From contig JAAWDP010000011.1 of assembly GCA_022793815.1 (NCBI GenBank), positions 215,457 through 279,456 of the forward strand: a stretch of DNA of 64,000 nucleotides, read 5' to 3'. The translations under genes were made by a program, and so were the position numbers. The notes beneath the pieces are model-generated. The model saw only the letters and a program-made list of their open reading frames with translations, did not search any database and had not been told where the DNA came from. This document shows positions 9,148 to 16,729 of the stretch, in pieces (within the stretch, counting starts at the first letter, position 1; every line of letters begins with the position of its first letter). The DNA comes from Clostridia bacterium (GTDB lineage: Bacteria; Bacillota; Clostridia; Christensenellales; Pumilibacteraceae).

Positions 9148-9816
9148 ATGAAAAGCAAAAGAATACTTGTTGCACCGTCCGTATTGAGCGCCGATTTCAG
9201 TGAAATCGGCTCTGTTGTCGAAAAGTTACGGCATACGGAAGCGGACATGATACATTGTGACGTAATGGACGGGCATTTTGTTCCGAATATCACGTTCGGT
9301 GCGAAGTTTGTCAAGGATTTGCGGCAGCACACGTCTTTGCCGTTGGATATACATTTGATGATTTCGGATCCGGGTAAATATGCGGACGATTTTATAGATG
9401 CCGGTGCGGATTGCATTTCTTTTCATATAGAAGCCGTCAAAGACTGCGAGAGTCTGATTCGCAGAATACGTTCTGCCGATGTCGAATGCGGTTTGGCGAT
9501 AAGTCCCGATACCGACGTGGAAAAAGCGGCGGAATATCTTTCTTTATTGAACAAAGTAGTGCTGATGAGTGTATATCCGGGATTCGGCGGTCAAAAATTT
9601 ATGGAGAGCGCATACGGCCGAATGTGCAAACTGAAAAATATGATTTCCGAATCGGGGGCAAATACGCTTGTCGAAGTGGACGGCGGCGTGAGTTTTTCCA
9701 ATGCCTGCGATATAGTCGAAGGCGGTGCGGACATATTGGTTGCGGGTAACGCCGTATTCGGGTCCGATGATATGGGCAAAGCAATTTCCGAACTGAAAAG
9801 CGCGAAACGAAAATGA
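9148..9816 (+). CDS. rpe: ribulose-phosphate 3-epimerase
   Basis: A 222-residue TIM-barrel enzyme that interconverts ribulose 5-phosphate and xylulose 5-phosphate. Recognisable segments are APSVLSADF near residue 9, CDVMDGHFVPNITFG (metal ligands), DIHLMI, SVYPGFGGQKF near residue 145, and EVDGGV with VAGNAVFG (phosphate binding). GAGGAG precedes ATG 9148. A 72-base gap separates it from rlmN; I see only an imperfect 11-base inverted repeat (GATATGTTATG and its near complement) and no clear promoter there. It overlaps thiN by four bases. Confidence 0.96.
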   Translation: MKSKRILVAPSVLSADFSEIGSVVEKLRHTEADMIHCDVMDGHFVPNITFGAKFVKDLRQHTSLPLDIHLMISDPGKYADDFIDAGADCISFHIEAVKDCESLIRRIRSADVECGLAISPDTDVEKAAEYLSLLNKVVLMSVYPGFGGQKFMESAYGRMCKLKNMISESGANTLVEVDGGVSFSNACDIVEGGADILVAGNAVFGSDDMGKAISELKSAKRK

Positions 9817-10454
9817 GTAAAAGGGCTGTAATATTTTTAAACGGAAATCCTCCGAGTGACGATTTGGCGGAAAAAATCGATTTCGGGGACGCTTTTGTCG
9901 TATGTGCCGACGGCGCTTATGATTACGCCTCGAAATTTTGCCGTCCCGATTTGCTTGTCGGCGACTTTGATTCATTGTCCTCCGAGGCGGACGAAAGTGT
10001 TTGCATCGAACGTGTGCCCGTGAAAAAGGATTTTACGGATTCGCAGCTTGCGGTGCATCGTGCTGTCGAAAACGGTTGCGATACAATCGATATTTACGGC
10101 GCTTTCGGCGGAAGACGCGACCACGAACTTGTTAATTATTCGCTGCTTGCCCTTGCCGACAGACTGGGTGCCGCTGCGGTCTTGCGAGGCGAAGAAGGCG
10201 ACGTGGCTTTTGTGACGCCGTCTCGGCCTTTTTCGGCGAGACTGGAAAAGGGTGCTACCGTGTCGTTGGTACCTTACTCCGATAATGTGCATATATTATA
10301 CACAAAGGGACTTCTTTTCGAAGCGGCTGATGTTTCGGTGGATAAAACCGAGATTTTCACAACCTCGAATGTTGTGAGCGGCGATGCGGTTGAGTATCGT
10401 TTGACCTGTGGAACGGCTCTTTTGCTGTATGAGAACCGCCGAATACGCACTTGA
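9813..10454 (+). CDS. thiN: thiamine pyrophosphokinase
   Basis: A 213-residue ThiN/Tnr3-type enzyme that pyrophosphorylates thiamine to thiamine diphosphate. Visible are the CADGAYDYA segment near residue 32, LLVGDFDSLS near residue 50, DFTDSQLAV (substrate/metal-binding Asp) and IYGAFGGRRDHELVN near residue 95. The C-terminal beta domain follows. It overlaps rpe and is followed by spoVM, the same rpe-thiN-spoVM order found in Bacillus. Confidence 0.93.
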   Translation: MSKRAVIFLNGNPPSDDLAEKIDFGDAFVVCADGAYDYASKFCRPDLLVGDFDSLSSEADESVCIERVPVKKDFTDSQLAVHRAVENGCDTIDIYGAFGGRRDHELVNYSLLALADRLGAAAVLRGEEGDVAFVTPSRPFSARLEKGATVSLVPYSDNVHILYTKGLLFEAADVSVDKTEIFTTSNVVSGDAVEYRLTCGTALLLYENRRIRT

Positions 10455-10505
10455 AGCATCGCTTTATGAGGACTCTTGTCAAAGTCGTTTATCGGAGGTA
10501 TTCTT

Positions 10506-10589
10506 ATGAAAATTATATGCATCAAAGCACCGATTGTGCTGCGCGGTATATTAAGGTGTTTGTTTTTAAAGAAATCTAAAAAAACTTAA
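10506..10589 (+). CDS. spoVM: stage V sporulation protein M (small membrane-curvature peptide)
   Basis: A 27-codon ORF, too short for routine gene calling. The peptide starts MKIICIKAPIVLRGILR and ends KKSKKT. B. subtilis SpoVM is 26 residues, begins MKFYTIKLPKFLGGIVR, and forms an amphipathic helix that recognises the convex forespore membrane and anchors the SpoIVA coat base. The shared K-x-P-x-x-L-x-G-I-x-R core, the size, a good GGAGG at 10494-10498 and the position directly after thiN all agree. An intrinsic terminator follows 24 bases after the stop. The sigma-E promoter expected from Bacillus was not identified with confidence. Confidence 0.88.
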   Translation: MKIICIKAPIVLRGILRCLFLKKSKKT

Positions 10590-10612
10590 TTTTATTCGCT
10601 TAATATTTTGTC

Positions 10613-10661
10613 TATGCGTGCTGAATCCATTATAAAATAGGATTTAGCGCGCATATTTTTT
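10613..10661 (+). terminator. intrinsic terminator after spoVM
   Basis: Inverted repeat TATGCGTGCTGAATCC (10613-10628) with GGATTTAGCGCGCATA (10640-10655) forms a 16-bp stem with two G-T pairs and an 11-base loop. A run of T follows. It closes the long housekeeping operon. Confidence 0.85.
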
Positions 10662-10723
10662 ATCATATTTTTTATAAAACATTAAAATATTTTAAATTTT
10701 TACATTTTAATATGTAATTTTGC

Positions 10724-10752
10724 TTGCATTATTAAAATAGTTGAGTTATAAT
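10724..10752 (+). promoter_or_regulatory. sigma-A-type promoter for the Spo0A-like gene
   Basis: -35 TTGCAT (10724-10729), 17-base spacer, -10 TATAAT (10747-10752), inside an AT-rich intergenic stretch of about 150 bases. The predicted start near 10759 leaves a leader of about 55 bases before ATG 10815. The rest of 10662-10814 shows only AT-rich sequence. Confidence 0.75.
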
Positions 10753-10814
10753 AATGCCGTATTTGAGGATTTTCTTTTCAAATGTTAAAAAATTTTTCAA
10801 TCACGGAGACTATT

Positions 10815-11252
10815 ATGAGAAACGGAAGATTTAAATCGAGTGACGGTTGTATAGGCGAGAGCGAGCTTAGGCACTTTATTTCGGGTGAAATGATACGTGT
10901 CGGATTCGACCCGTCGTTAAAAGGATTTCGTTACTTTTGCGAGCTGCTCTATTTGTCGATACTGAATCGCTCAACCGATAATTTGATTGACATGTACAAG
11001 CCGGCGGCAGACAAGTTTTCAATAAATTGGAAAGCCTTGGAGCGTAATTTGAGAACATTGGTATACAGTTCGTTTTATAACGGGACGAAATTCATTCATG
11101 TTTACGAGTATTTCGGTTTGCCGCCGGAAGACCGCGCTCCGACAGTAAGACGCATTTTGGCTCTCATGAGTGAATACATAGTTTACAATCTCTTCGAAAA
11201 CGATATAAGTTTTATAAAATCGGATAAACTCAATGCCGACGACGACGATTAA
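10815..11252 (+). CDS. stand-alone Spo0A C-terminal-domain-like protein
   Basis: A 145-residue protein without a receiver domain. The segment VGFDPSLKGFRYFCELL aligns by eye with the start of the Spo0A DNA-binding domain (IGVPAHIKGYLYLREAI in Bacillus). MYKPAADKFSINWKALERN aligns with LYPDIAKKFNTTASRVERA, and EYFGL...PTVRRILALMSEYI with the Spo0A C-terminus. So it looks like a Spo0A effector domain alone, preceded by about 25 residues. I choose ATG 10815 (GGAG 6 bases upstream) over an in-frame ATG at 10782. It lies just before spoIVB, whereas spo0A normally lies just after spoIVB. The recognition helix differs from canonical Spo0A, so DNA binding and target are unknown. Confidence 0.7.
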   Translation: MRNGRFKSSDGCIGESELRHFISGEMIRVGFDPSLKGFRYFCELLYLSILNRSTDNLIDMYKPAADKFSINWKALERNLRTLVYSSFYNGTKFIHVYEYFGLPPEDRAPTVRRILALMSEYIVYNLFENDISFIKSDKLNADDDD

Positions 11253-11311
11253 GTCCCGTCATTTTTGTCGGATTTCGTATAATTTTCGGCTCAGTACATC
11301 TAAATATTGGT

Positions 11312-12490
11312 ATGGAAAAGCGAAAGTCTGTTAAATTCGGTTTATTTGTGATAGCCGCTATCGCGGTATATTTTCTTATAACATATATTCAGGCGGCTAT
11401 TTATGTTTGCAGCGTGCCGACCGGCATAACCGTTACGCCGTACAATGTTTCCAAAAGCGGCTTCGGCGCCGTCGCGTGCGAATTGAGCATGGACGACGGC
11501 GAAGCAAGCACATCGAGCGGCAAGCTTTCTTTTAAACTGTTCGGACTTTTGCCTTTGAGGACCGTGGACATTTTATGCGCAAAAGACAAGCAGGTGCGGC
11601 TCGGCGGATTTCCGTTGGGCATTGTCATGAATGTAGACGGTGTATTGGTGGACGAAATCGGTTTTGTGGATACCGCCGCGGGACGTGTAAGTATCGACGG
11701 GAATATCAAATCGGGTGACATCATACTCAATCTCAACGATACTAAAATAGCAAACGCGGAAGATTTCGCGTCCTTTATGGATTTTTACGACGGCGGCGAT
11801 AAAATCAAGGTTACGCTGAATCGAAACGGGCGTATTCTTTGCGTAGGCGTTTATCCGCTGAAAGACGAACTGAGCGGAAAATACAAACTCGGTCTTTGGG
11901 TAAAAGATACGGTTTCGGGAGTAGGAACGACAAGTTTTGTAAAGAGCGACAATACGTTTGCCGCATTGGGACACGGTATTGCGGTAAATGACAATGTCCT
12001 GCCCATAACGGGCGGCAATGCTTACGACTGCGATATAGTCGGAGTAAACAAAGGAGCAAAGGGCGTGCCCGGCGAACTGAAAGGCGTTCTGAAAGATTTG
12101 GACAATCCCATAGGAAGCGTGTACCGCAATACGCAGTACGGCGTTTACGGAAAATTCGACTCCGAAACTCAATTGCCCGAAAAATACTATCATATCGGAA
12201 GCCGACTCAATGTAAGAAACGGCAAAGCGAAAATATACACTACGGTCGACGGCAAAGCGGATTTTTATGACATTGAGATTATCCGTGCAATGCCTCAGTC
12301 CGAACGCTCCGACAAGAGCATGGTTGTACGAGTGACCGACAAACGGCTGTTGGAGCTTTGCGGCGGAATAGTGCGCGGCATGAGCGGCAGTCCGATTATA
12401 CAGAACGATATGGTGGTCGGAGCATTGACGCACGTATTTGTAAACGACCCGACGAAAGGCTACGGACTTTATTTGGACTGGATGTACTGA
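11312..12490 (+). CDS. spoIVB: SpoIVB serine peptidase (sporulation sigma-K checkpoint signal)
   Basis: A 392-residue S55 peptidase. One N-terminal membrane segment (residues about 8-28) is followed by a PDZ domain (RVSIDGNIKSGDIILNLNDTKI, near residues 130-150). The catalytic domain has the His motif AALGHGIA and the Ser motif GMSGSPI near residues 356-362. In Bacillus the forespore-made enzyme enters the intermembrane space and cleaves SpoIVFA to trigger sigma-K processing; many Clostridia use a shorter version of this pathway. No strong ribosome-binding site precedes ATG 11312, which is odd. Its usual downstream partner spo0A is missing here. Confidence 0.93.
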   Translation: MEKRKSVKFGLFVIAAIAVYFLITYIQAAIYVCSVPTGITVTPYNVSKSGFGAVACELSMDDGEASTSSGKLSFKLFGLLPLRTVDILCAKDKQVRLGGFPLGIVMNVDGVLVDEIGFVDTAAGRVSIDGNIKSGDIILNLNDTKIANAEDFASFMDFYDGGDKIKVTLNRNGRILCVGVYPLKDELSGKYKLGLWVKDTVSGVGTTSFVKSDNTFAALGHGIAVNDNVLPITGGNAYDCDIVGVNKGAKGVPGELKGVLKDLDNPIGSVYRNTQYGVYGKFDSETQLPEKYYHIGSRLNVRNGKAKIYTTVDGKADFYDIEIIRAMPQSERSDKSMVVRVTDKRLLELCGGIVRGMSGSPIIQNDMVVGALTHVFVNDPTKGYGLYLDWMY

Positions 12491-12543
12491 TTTCTTTCGA
12501 CTCGGTTCGGGATAATTCGACAAACGGTTTCATATATTGTTAT

Positions 12544-13158
12544 ATGAAACGTACTCAGCGTCTTTGGAACATTTATTATTGTTTCGCCGATTTTTTGAAA
12601 TCGCACAAAATCAAATTGATTGTGCTTCTTGCCGTATTCATAACGGCATGTGCGTTCGGCGTGCGCATTGCGTGCGGTGCGGACGCGGAAACCGTGCTTT
12701 CCGAAAGAGTCGACCTCGCTTTGCTTTTCAATGCGGAAAAGCGCAATGCGGTTGCGTTTTTGTTTTTTAATTTATTATGCTACGTTTTGTGCTTCGGCGT
12801 TTTGATAATTACGGGCTTTAATTTTTGGTTGGCGCTTGGCGGAGTGTTTGTATTTTTTCATATTTCGTATACTGTCGGATACAATATCACCGTTTGTATT
12901 TCGTATTTCAAATTGGCGGCATTGCCCTTCGTCATAATCGCCTACGTTCCTTTTTATGCGATTGTTTCCTTTGCCGCGGCATGTGCCGTATCGCTGGCTT
13001 TCGAATGCGGCTGCGAAAACAGAAAGAGGGGATGCTGCGACATTCAAATAATAAAAGAGCGGCTGCCCGTGTTTTCGGTTGCCGTTGCGGCAATGGCGGT
13101 ATCCGTGATTTATTTGGGGATAGCGGGCGGAATTTTCAGCATAGGACTTGCGGTTTGA
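12544..13158 (+). CDS. polytopic membrane protein, possible SpoIIM
   Basis: A 204-residue protein starting MKRTQRLWNIYYCFADFLKSH, with a first hydrophobic segment near residues 27-43 and about four more. A soluble stretch (ADAETVLSERVDLALLF) follows the first segment, and the tail ends in hydrophobic AVSVIYLGIAGGIFSIGLAV. Layout and the pattern N-L-L-C-Y-V-L-C-F-G...V-G-Y-N...P-F-V-I-I-A-Y-V-P recall SpoIIM, a component of the DMP peptidoglycan-remodelling complex in engulfment. SpoIIM is often found upstream of a D,D-carboxypeptidase/M50/scpAB block, as here. Sequence identity looks low, so SpoIIM is a suggestion. ATG 12544 is chosen because upstream in-frame codons lie within spoIVB. Confidence 0.5.
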   Translation: MKRTQRLWNIYYCFADFLKSHKIKLIVLLAVFITACAFGVRIACGADAETVLSERVDLALLFNAEKRNAVAFLFFNLLCYVLCFGVLIITGFNFWLALGGVFVFFHISYTVGYNITVCISYFKLAALPFVIIAYVPFYAIVSFAAACAVSLAFECGCENRKRGCCDIQIIKERLPVFSVAVAAMAVSVIYLGIAGGIFSIGLAV

Positions 13159-13221
13159 TACATAATAAATGCCGTTAAAGTGCATATTAGAAACAAGAAT
13201 AAATTTTCACGGAGAAACAAC

Positions 13222-14406
13222 ATGAAAGTAAAAAACTTGTTTTTAAAAGTATGCGCGGTTGCTCTGACTGCTCTTGTCTGTGCGTTGGCTGTTCCTGCCG
13301 TAACGGCAAAAGCGGCAAGCGCGCCTGCATCGGAGTCGTCCGTTTTGAAGGTAGACGGCGCTCGCGCGGCAATGCTGTTGGATTACGATACGGGTACGGT
13401 TATATACGAACAAAATTCCACCGAACGTCAGCCTATTGCAAGTATGGTCAAAATAATGACTCTTTTGTTGGCATTCGAACAAGCGGACTCGGGACTGCTC
13501 GATTATGAGGAAGAGGTTTCTGTAAGTCAAACCGCAAGCTCGATGGGCGGTTCGCAAGCGTTCCTCGATGCAGGCAGCTCTTATAAAGTGAACGACCTTT
13601 TGCAAAGTATAGTCGTTGCATCGGCAAACGATTCGTGTGTTGCGATTGCGGAAAAAATAGACGGCAGCGTGGATGCGTTTGTTTCCCGAATGAACAAGAG
13701 AGCGGCGGAACTCGGCATGGAGAACACTTGCTTCGTAAATTGTACGGGACTTCCTTCTTCGGGACAGTATAGCTGTGCGAAAGACGTTGCCGCAATGTCC
13801 AGAGAACTTTTTTCACATAAAAAGTTCTTCGAATATTCGGGTATTTGGATGTACGATTTTGCTCATCCGAGCGGACGAACAACCCGTCTTACCAATACTA
13901 ATAAACTTATAAAGGCATACGAGGGCTGTGACGGCGGCAAAACCGGTTTCACCAACGAAGCCATGTCTTGCTTATCCGCCACCGCAAAAAGAGGCAATAC
14001 GCGTCTTATGAGCATTGTAATCGGTGCGACCGACAGTAAAACGCGCAACGCTCAGATATGCAAATTATTCAATTACGGTTTTGCGGGTTATGAAACGAAA
14101 GAGGTAATCAAAGGCGGCGAAAAGCTCTCCGAACCGATTTGCGTAAAGGGCGGCAAGGAAAAAACAGTGGAAGCGGCATATCAATCTTCGGTGTATATGT
14201 TCGGCAAAAAAGGTTCGACTTCCGATTATGAAATAACATACGAAATTCCTTCGGCGACCGCACCCGTGGCGGAAAACGATATCCTCGGCAAAGCAGTGGT
14301 ATCGGTTGACGGTAAATCCGTCGGAGAAACTTCCGTTGTCGCCGTAAGCAAATCCGATAAAATGGGATATATAGACATAGTTGACGAATTCATTGCCGAA
14401 TGGTAA
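13222..14406 (+). CDS. D-alanyl-D-alanine carboxypeptidase (PBP5/DacA-like)
   Basis: A 394-residue S11 peptidase that trims the terminal D-Ala from peptidoglycan stem peptides. A signal peptide (residues 1-32, LTALVCALAVPAVTAKAAS) precedes the catalytic domain with S74-M-V-K77, S134-A-N136 and K240-T-G. A C-terminal beta domain follows from about residue 285. Family relatives anchor with a C-terminal amphipathic helix, but here the tail ends DIVDEFIAEW without one. ATG 13222, with GGAG upstream, starts the signal peptide; the upstream in-frame ATG would add 14 charged residues. A second homologue, dacF, lies at 17760. A terminator follows. Confidence 0.92.
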   Translation: MKVKNLFLKVCAVALTALVCALAVPAVTAKAASAPASESSVLKVDGARAAMLLDYDTGTVIYEQNSTERQPIASMVKIMTLLLAFEQADSGLLDYEEEVSVSQTASSMGGSQAFLDAGSSYKVNDLLQSIVVASANDSCVAIAEKIDGSVDAFVSRMNKRAAELGMENTCFVNCTGLPSSGQYSCAKDVAAMSRELFSHKKFFEYSGIWMYDFAHPSGRTTRLTNTNKLIKAYEGCDGGKTGFTNEAMSCLSATAKRGNTRLMSIVIGATDSKTRNAQICKLFNYGFAGYETKEVIKGGEKLSEPICVKGGKEKTVEAAYQSSVYMFGKKGSTSDYEITYEIPSATAPVAENDILGKAVVSVDGKSVGETSVVAVSKSDKMGYIDIVDEFIAEW

Positions 14407-14419
14407 AATGAATTCCCGT

Positions 14420-14449
14420 AAAAAAGGAGGGCAACCTCCTTTTTTTTGT
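14420..14449 (+). terminator. intrinsic terminator
   Basis: AAAAAGGAGG-GCAA-CCTCCTTTTT with a T run of ten (14421-14448), immediately downstream of the carboxypeptidase stop at 14406. The stem is short but perfect. Confidence 0.9.
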
Positions 14450-14518
14450 TTTCGCAAGAATTCTTTGTTCTTCCGTAAAAGTTCCGACTAAAATCTTTTT
14501 TGCCGCGGTCACAATCGA

Positions 14519-14548
14519 TTGACTAAGTGCATGAAGATATGATATCAT
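14519..14548 (+). promoter_or_regulatory. sigma-A-type promoter for the M50-scp operon
   Basis: -35 TTGACT (14519-14524), 18-base spacer, -10 TATCAT (14543-14548). The predicted start near 14555 puts the purine-rich ribosome-binding site (AGGAGAGAGG, 14571-14580) just inside a short leader. Confidence 0.7.
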
Positions 14549-14586
14549 TATAAAGATTTTTCCGTAAGAGAGGAGAGAGGAAAACT

Positions 14587-15267
14587 ATTTTTGCAGAGCG
14601 TTTAATCGATATATTATTCATAGCCATTGCCGTGGTTATTTCCATGGTACTGCATGAGCTCGCTCACGGATATGTCGCTTTGTGGAACGGCGACCCGACG
14701 GCGAAAGTAAACGGACGGCTCACCGTGAATCCGCTTGCTCATTTCGATTTGATAGGATTCGCTATGCTTATGACTGTGGGGTTCGGTTACGCAAAGCCGG
14801 TGCCGGTCAACCCGTACAATTTCAAACACCGCAAACGCGGTATTTTTACGGTGGCGATAGCAGGCGTGATAGTGAATTTAGTATTGGCATTTTTGTCCTG
14901 CGGTTTTTTGATGCTGATGATGTTTCTTGCAAGGACGTTTCAGGGCGGCGCTTCCGTATTTACGGGATTTGCGGATTTTTTCTCCATAATGGCGCGGCTC
15001 AACTTGAATCTGTTTTTCTTTAATTTGCTGCCGATACATCCGCTCGACGGTTTCAGGATAGTCGAAGCATTTACCAAGTTTACAAACCCGTATACGAAAT
15101 TCATCCGTGATTACGGTCAATATTTCCTGTTGATTCTCATTGTACTCGGCGTGTTCGTCGACATATTCGGACTGCCTTGGTACATCGACATTTTGGGGAC
15201 TTACGTTTCTACGTTTACGGGTTGGGTATTTAAAGTGTTCATGATGTTTTGGCAATTGATTTTTTAA
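14587..15267 (+). CDS. M50 site-2 protease family membrane metalloprotease
   Basis: A protein of about 226 residues with HELAH at residues 23-27 (zinc ligands and catalytic Glu), GDPTAKVNGRLTVNPLAHFD after it, and NLLPIHPLDGFRI, whose Asp is the third ligand. Five or six membrane segments are visible. This is the minimal YwhC/S2P-like class common upstream of scpA. The first in-frame ATG or GTG (GTG 14632, ATG 14644) would remove most of the helix before HELAH. The well-placed AGGAGAGAGG points to ATT 14587 as start, giving the usual 20 or so residues before HExxH. The stop is 12 bases before scpA. Substrate unknown. Confidence 0.88.
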   Translation: MFAERLIDILFIAIAVVISMVLHELAHGYVALWNGDPTAKVNGRLTVNPLAHFDLIGFAMLMTVGFGYAKPVPVNPYNFKHRKRGIFTVAIAGVIVNLVLAFLSCGFLMLMMFLARTFQGGASVFTGFADFFSIMARLNLNLFFFNLLPIHPLDGFRIVEAFTKFTNPYTKFIRDYGQYFLLILIVLGVFVDIFGLPWYIDILGTYVSTFTGWVFKVFMMFWQLIF

Positions 15268-15279
15268 ACGGTGACCGAT

Positions 15280-16065
15280 ATGGAAGACATAAACGAAAAC
15301 GAAATAGCGGAAGAATCGGGCGTCGCTTCCGATTCTTATTGTGTCAAAGTCAACCGTTTCAGCGGACCTCAGTTTGACGGACCTTTGGAGCTTTTGGTCA
15401 GTTTGGTAAAAAAAGCCCGTATCGATATTCAGGATTTTTTTGTATCCGATATAACCGAGCAGTACATCGCATTCATGGAAGAAATGAACGTGTTCGATTT
15501 GGAAGGCGCATCCGAATTTATAGAGATTGCCGCGCTTCTTATAGAAATCAAATCCAAATCGCTGCTGCCGAGAGCGGAAGAGGCGGTCGAGGATACCGAC
15601 GCACAGCAGCTCCAACAGGAGATTATGCGTAGAATGTACAGCGAGGAATATGAGGTCTATAAGGGTGCAAGCGTAAAGATGAAGGACTTGGAAACGGTCG
15701 GCACTCATTACAGAGAACCCGATATGTCCATGTTGGAGCCCAAACTCGTATTGAAAGATATGACGATGGACGGCTTGATAAAAGCTTTGCAGAAAATGCT
15801 TTTGAAACTCGAAAGCCGTGCCAAGACTCCCGTCGAACGTGAAATAAAAAGAGACCGTTTTACGGTTGATGAAATGGTGAGCAGAATAAAGGATACGATG
15901 TCCTTGTGCGACAAAATCGGATTTTTCGAATTGTTCGACGATGATTTTACCAAGACCGAAATAATTACTACTTTTCAGGCAATGCTCGAACTGATGAAAG
16001 CGCAGTTCATTCGTGTCGAACAGCACGGAACATTCGAAGAAATTACTATACATAAGGTGGCGTGA
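15280..16065 (+). CDS. scpA: segregation and condensation protein A (kleisin)
   Basis: A 261-residue kleisin that links the two SMC heads and recruits ScpB in the SMC-ScpAB chromosome-organising complex. Recognisable are FDGPLELLVSLVKKARIDIQDFFVSDITEQY near residues 30-60, EFIEIAALLIEIKSKSLLP, and the C-terminal winged helix region ending FIRVEQHGTFEEITI. The N-terminal 25 residues are acidic. ATG 15280 has GGTG six bases upstream; an in-frame GTG at 15271 is the alternative. It overlaps the possible GTG start of scpB. Confidence 0.95.
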   Translation: MEDINENEIAEESGVASDSYCVKVNRFSGPQFDGPLELLVSLVKKARIDIQDFFVSDITEQYIAFMEEMNVFDLEGASEFIEIAALLIEIKSKSLLPRAEEAVEDTDAQQLQQEIMRRMYSEEYEVYKGASVKMKDLETVGTHYREPDMSMLEPKLVLKDMTMDGLIKALQKMLLKLESRAKTPVEREIKRDRFTVDEMVSRIKDTMSLCDKIGFFELFDDDFTKTEIITTFQAMLELMKAQFIRVEQHGTFEEITIHKVA

Positions 16066-16070
16066 CAGAC

Positions 16071-16709
16071 ATGGATTTGGAAGATTTGGATTATGTGCTC
16101 GAATCGCTGTTGTTGGTTTCGGGTAACGGAATAAGCGTGGACGAAATCACGGATACATTGGGACTGCAACGCAGCGAAGTGAACGATTCGATAAGACGTC
16201 TGAAAAAGAAATACAGCGGCAAAAGAGGTATATTGCTTCTTTCTTACAGCAATAAAATACAGTTCGCGTCCAATCCCAAGTATGCGGAGTCGGTCGAAAG
16301 CGTGCTCAGACCCGTGCGCGAAAAGGAACTGTCTTCCGCGGCGCTGGAAACCGTTGCAATCGTCGCATACCGTCAGCCGGTGACGCGGTTGGAGATAGAG
16401 CAGGTTCGCGGAGTGAACAGCGATTATGCCATACAGGTATTGCAGAAACATAATCTTATAGAAATAAAAGGACGTAAAGATGCTGTCGGAAAGCCGCTTC
16501 TTTTCGGAACGACCGATAACTTTTTGAAGCGTTTCCGTATAGAAGATATAAACCAGCTGCCCGACTACGAAAAGCTGTTGGAAAGCATAACGGTGATAGA
16601 GGAAAGCGGTCGGGCGCAGGCGGCAAGCATTTACAACGAGTTCGAAATTCCGCCCGAGCAAGTCCCCGAATTTCTCGACGGAGAAGAGAATATCGAAAAA
16701 ATAGAATAG
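16071..16709 (+). CDS. scpB: segregation and condensation protein B
   Basis: A 212-residue protein with the two winged-helix domains of ScpB: LEDLDYVLESLLLVSGNGISVDEI near the start and the conserved ALETVAIVAYRQPVTRLEIEQVRGV near residues 85-110, followed by LFGTTDNFLKRFRI. It works as a dimer on ScpA in the SMC complex. ATG 16071 is preferred because AAGGTGG lies about 9 bases upstream. GTG 16062, which overlaps the scpA stop, is too close to that site. Confidence 0.95.
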   Translation: MDLEDLDYVLESLLLVSGNGISVDEITDTLGLQRSEVNDSIRRLKKKYSGKRGILLLSYSNKIQFASNPKYAESVESVLRPVREKELSSAALETVAIVAYRQPVTRLEIEQVRGVNSDYAIQVLQKHNLIEIKGRKDAVGKPLLFGTTDNFLKRFRIEDINQLPDYEKLLESITVIEESGRAQAASIYNEFEIPPEQVPEFLDGEENIEKIE

Positions 16710-16729
16710 AAGTCGGTCGGAATAAAAAA

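Noticed and set aside
14878-16053. 391-codon antisense ORF on the - strand opposite the M50 protease and scpA
   Set aside because: It lies fully across two well-supported + strand genes, has no ribosome-binding site or recognisable domain, and its His/Phe/Tyr-rich composition is typical of antisense reading of such genes.
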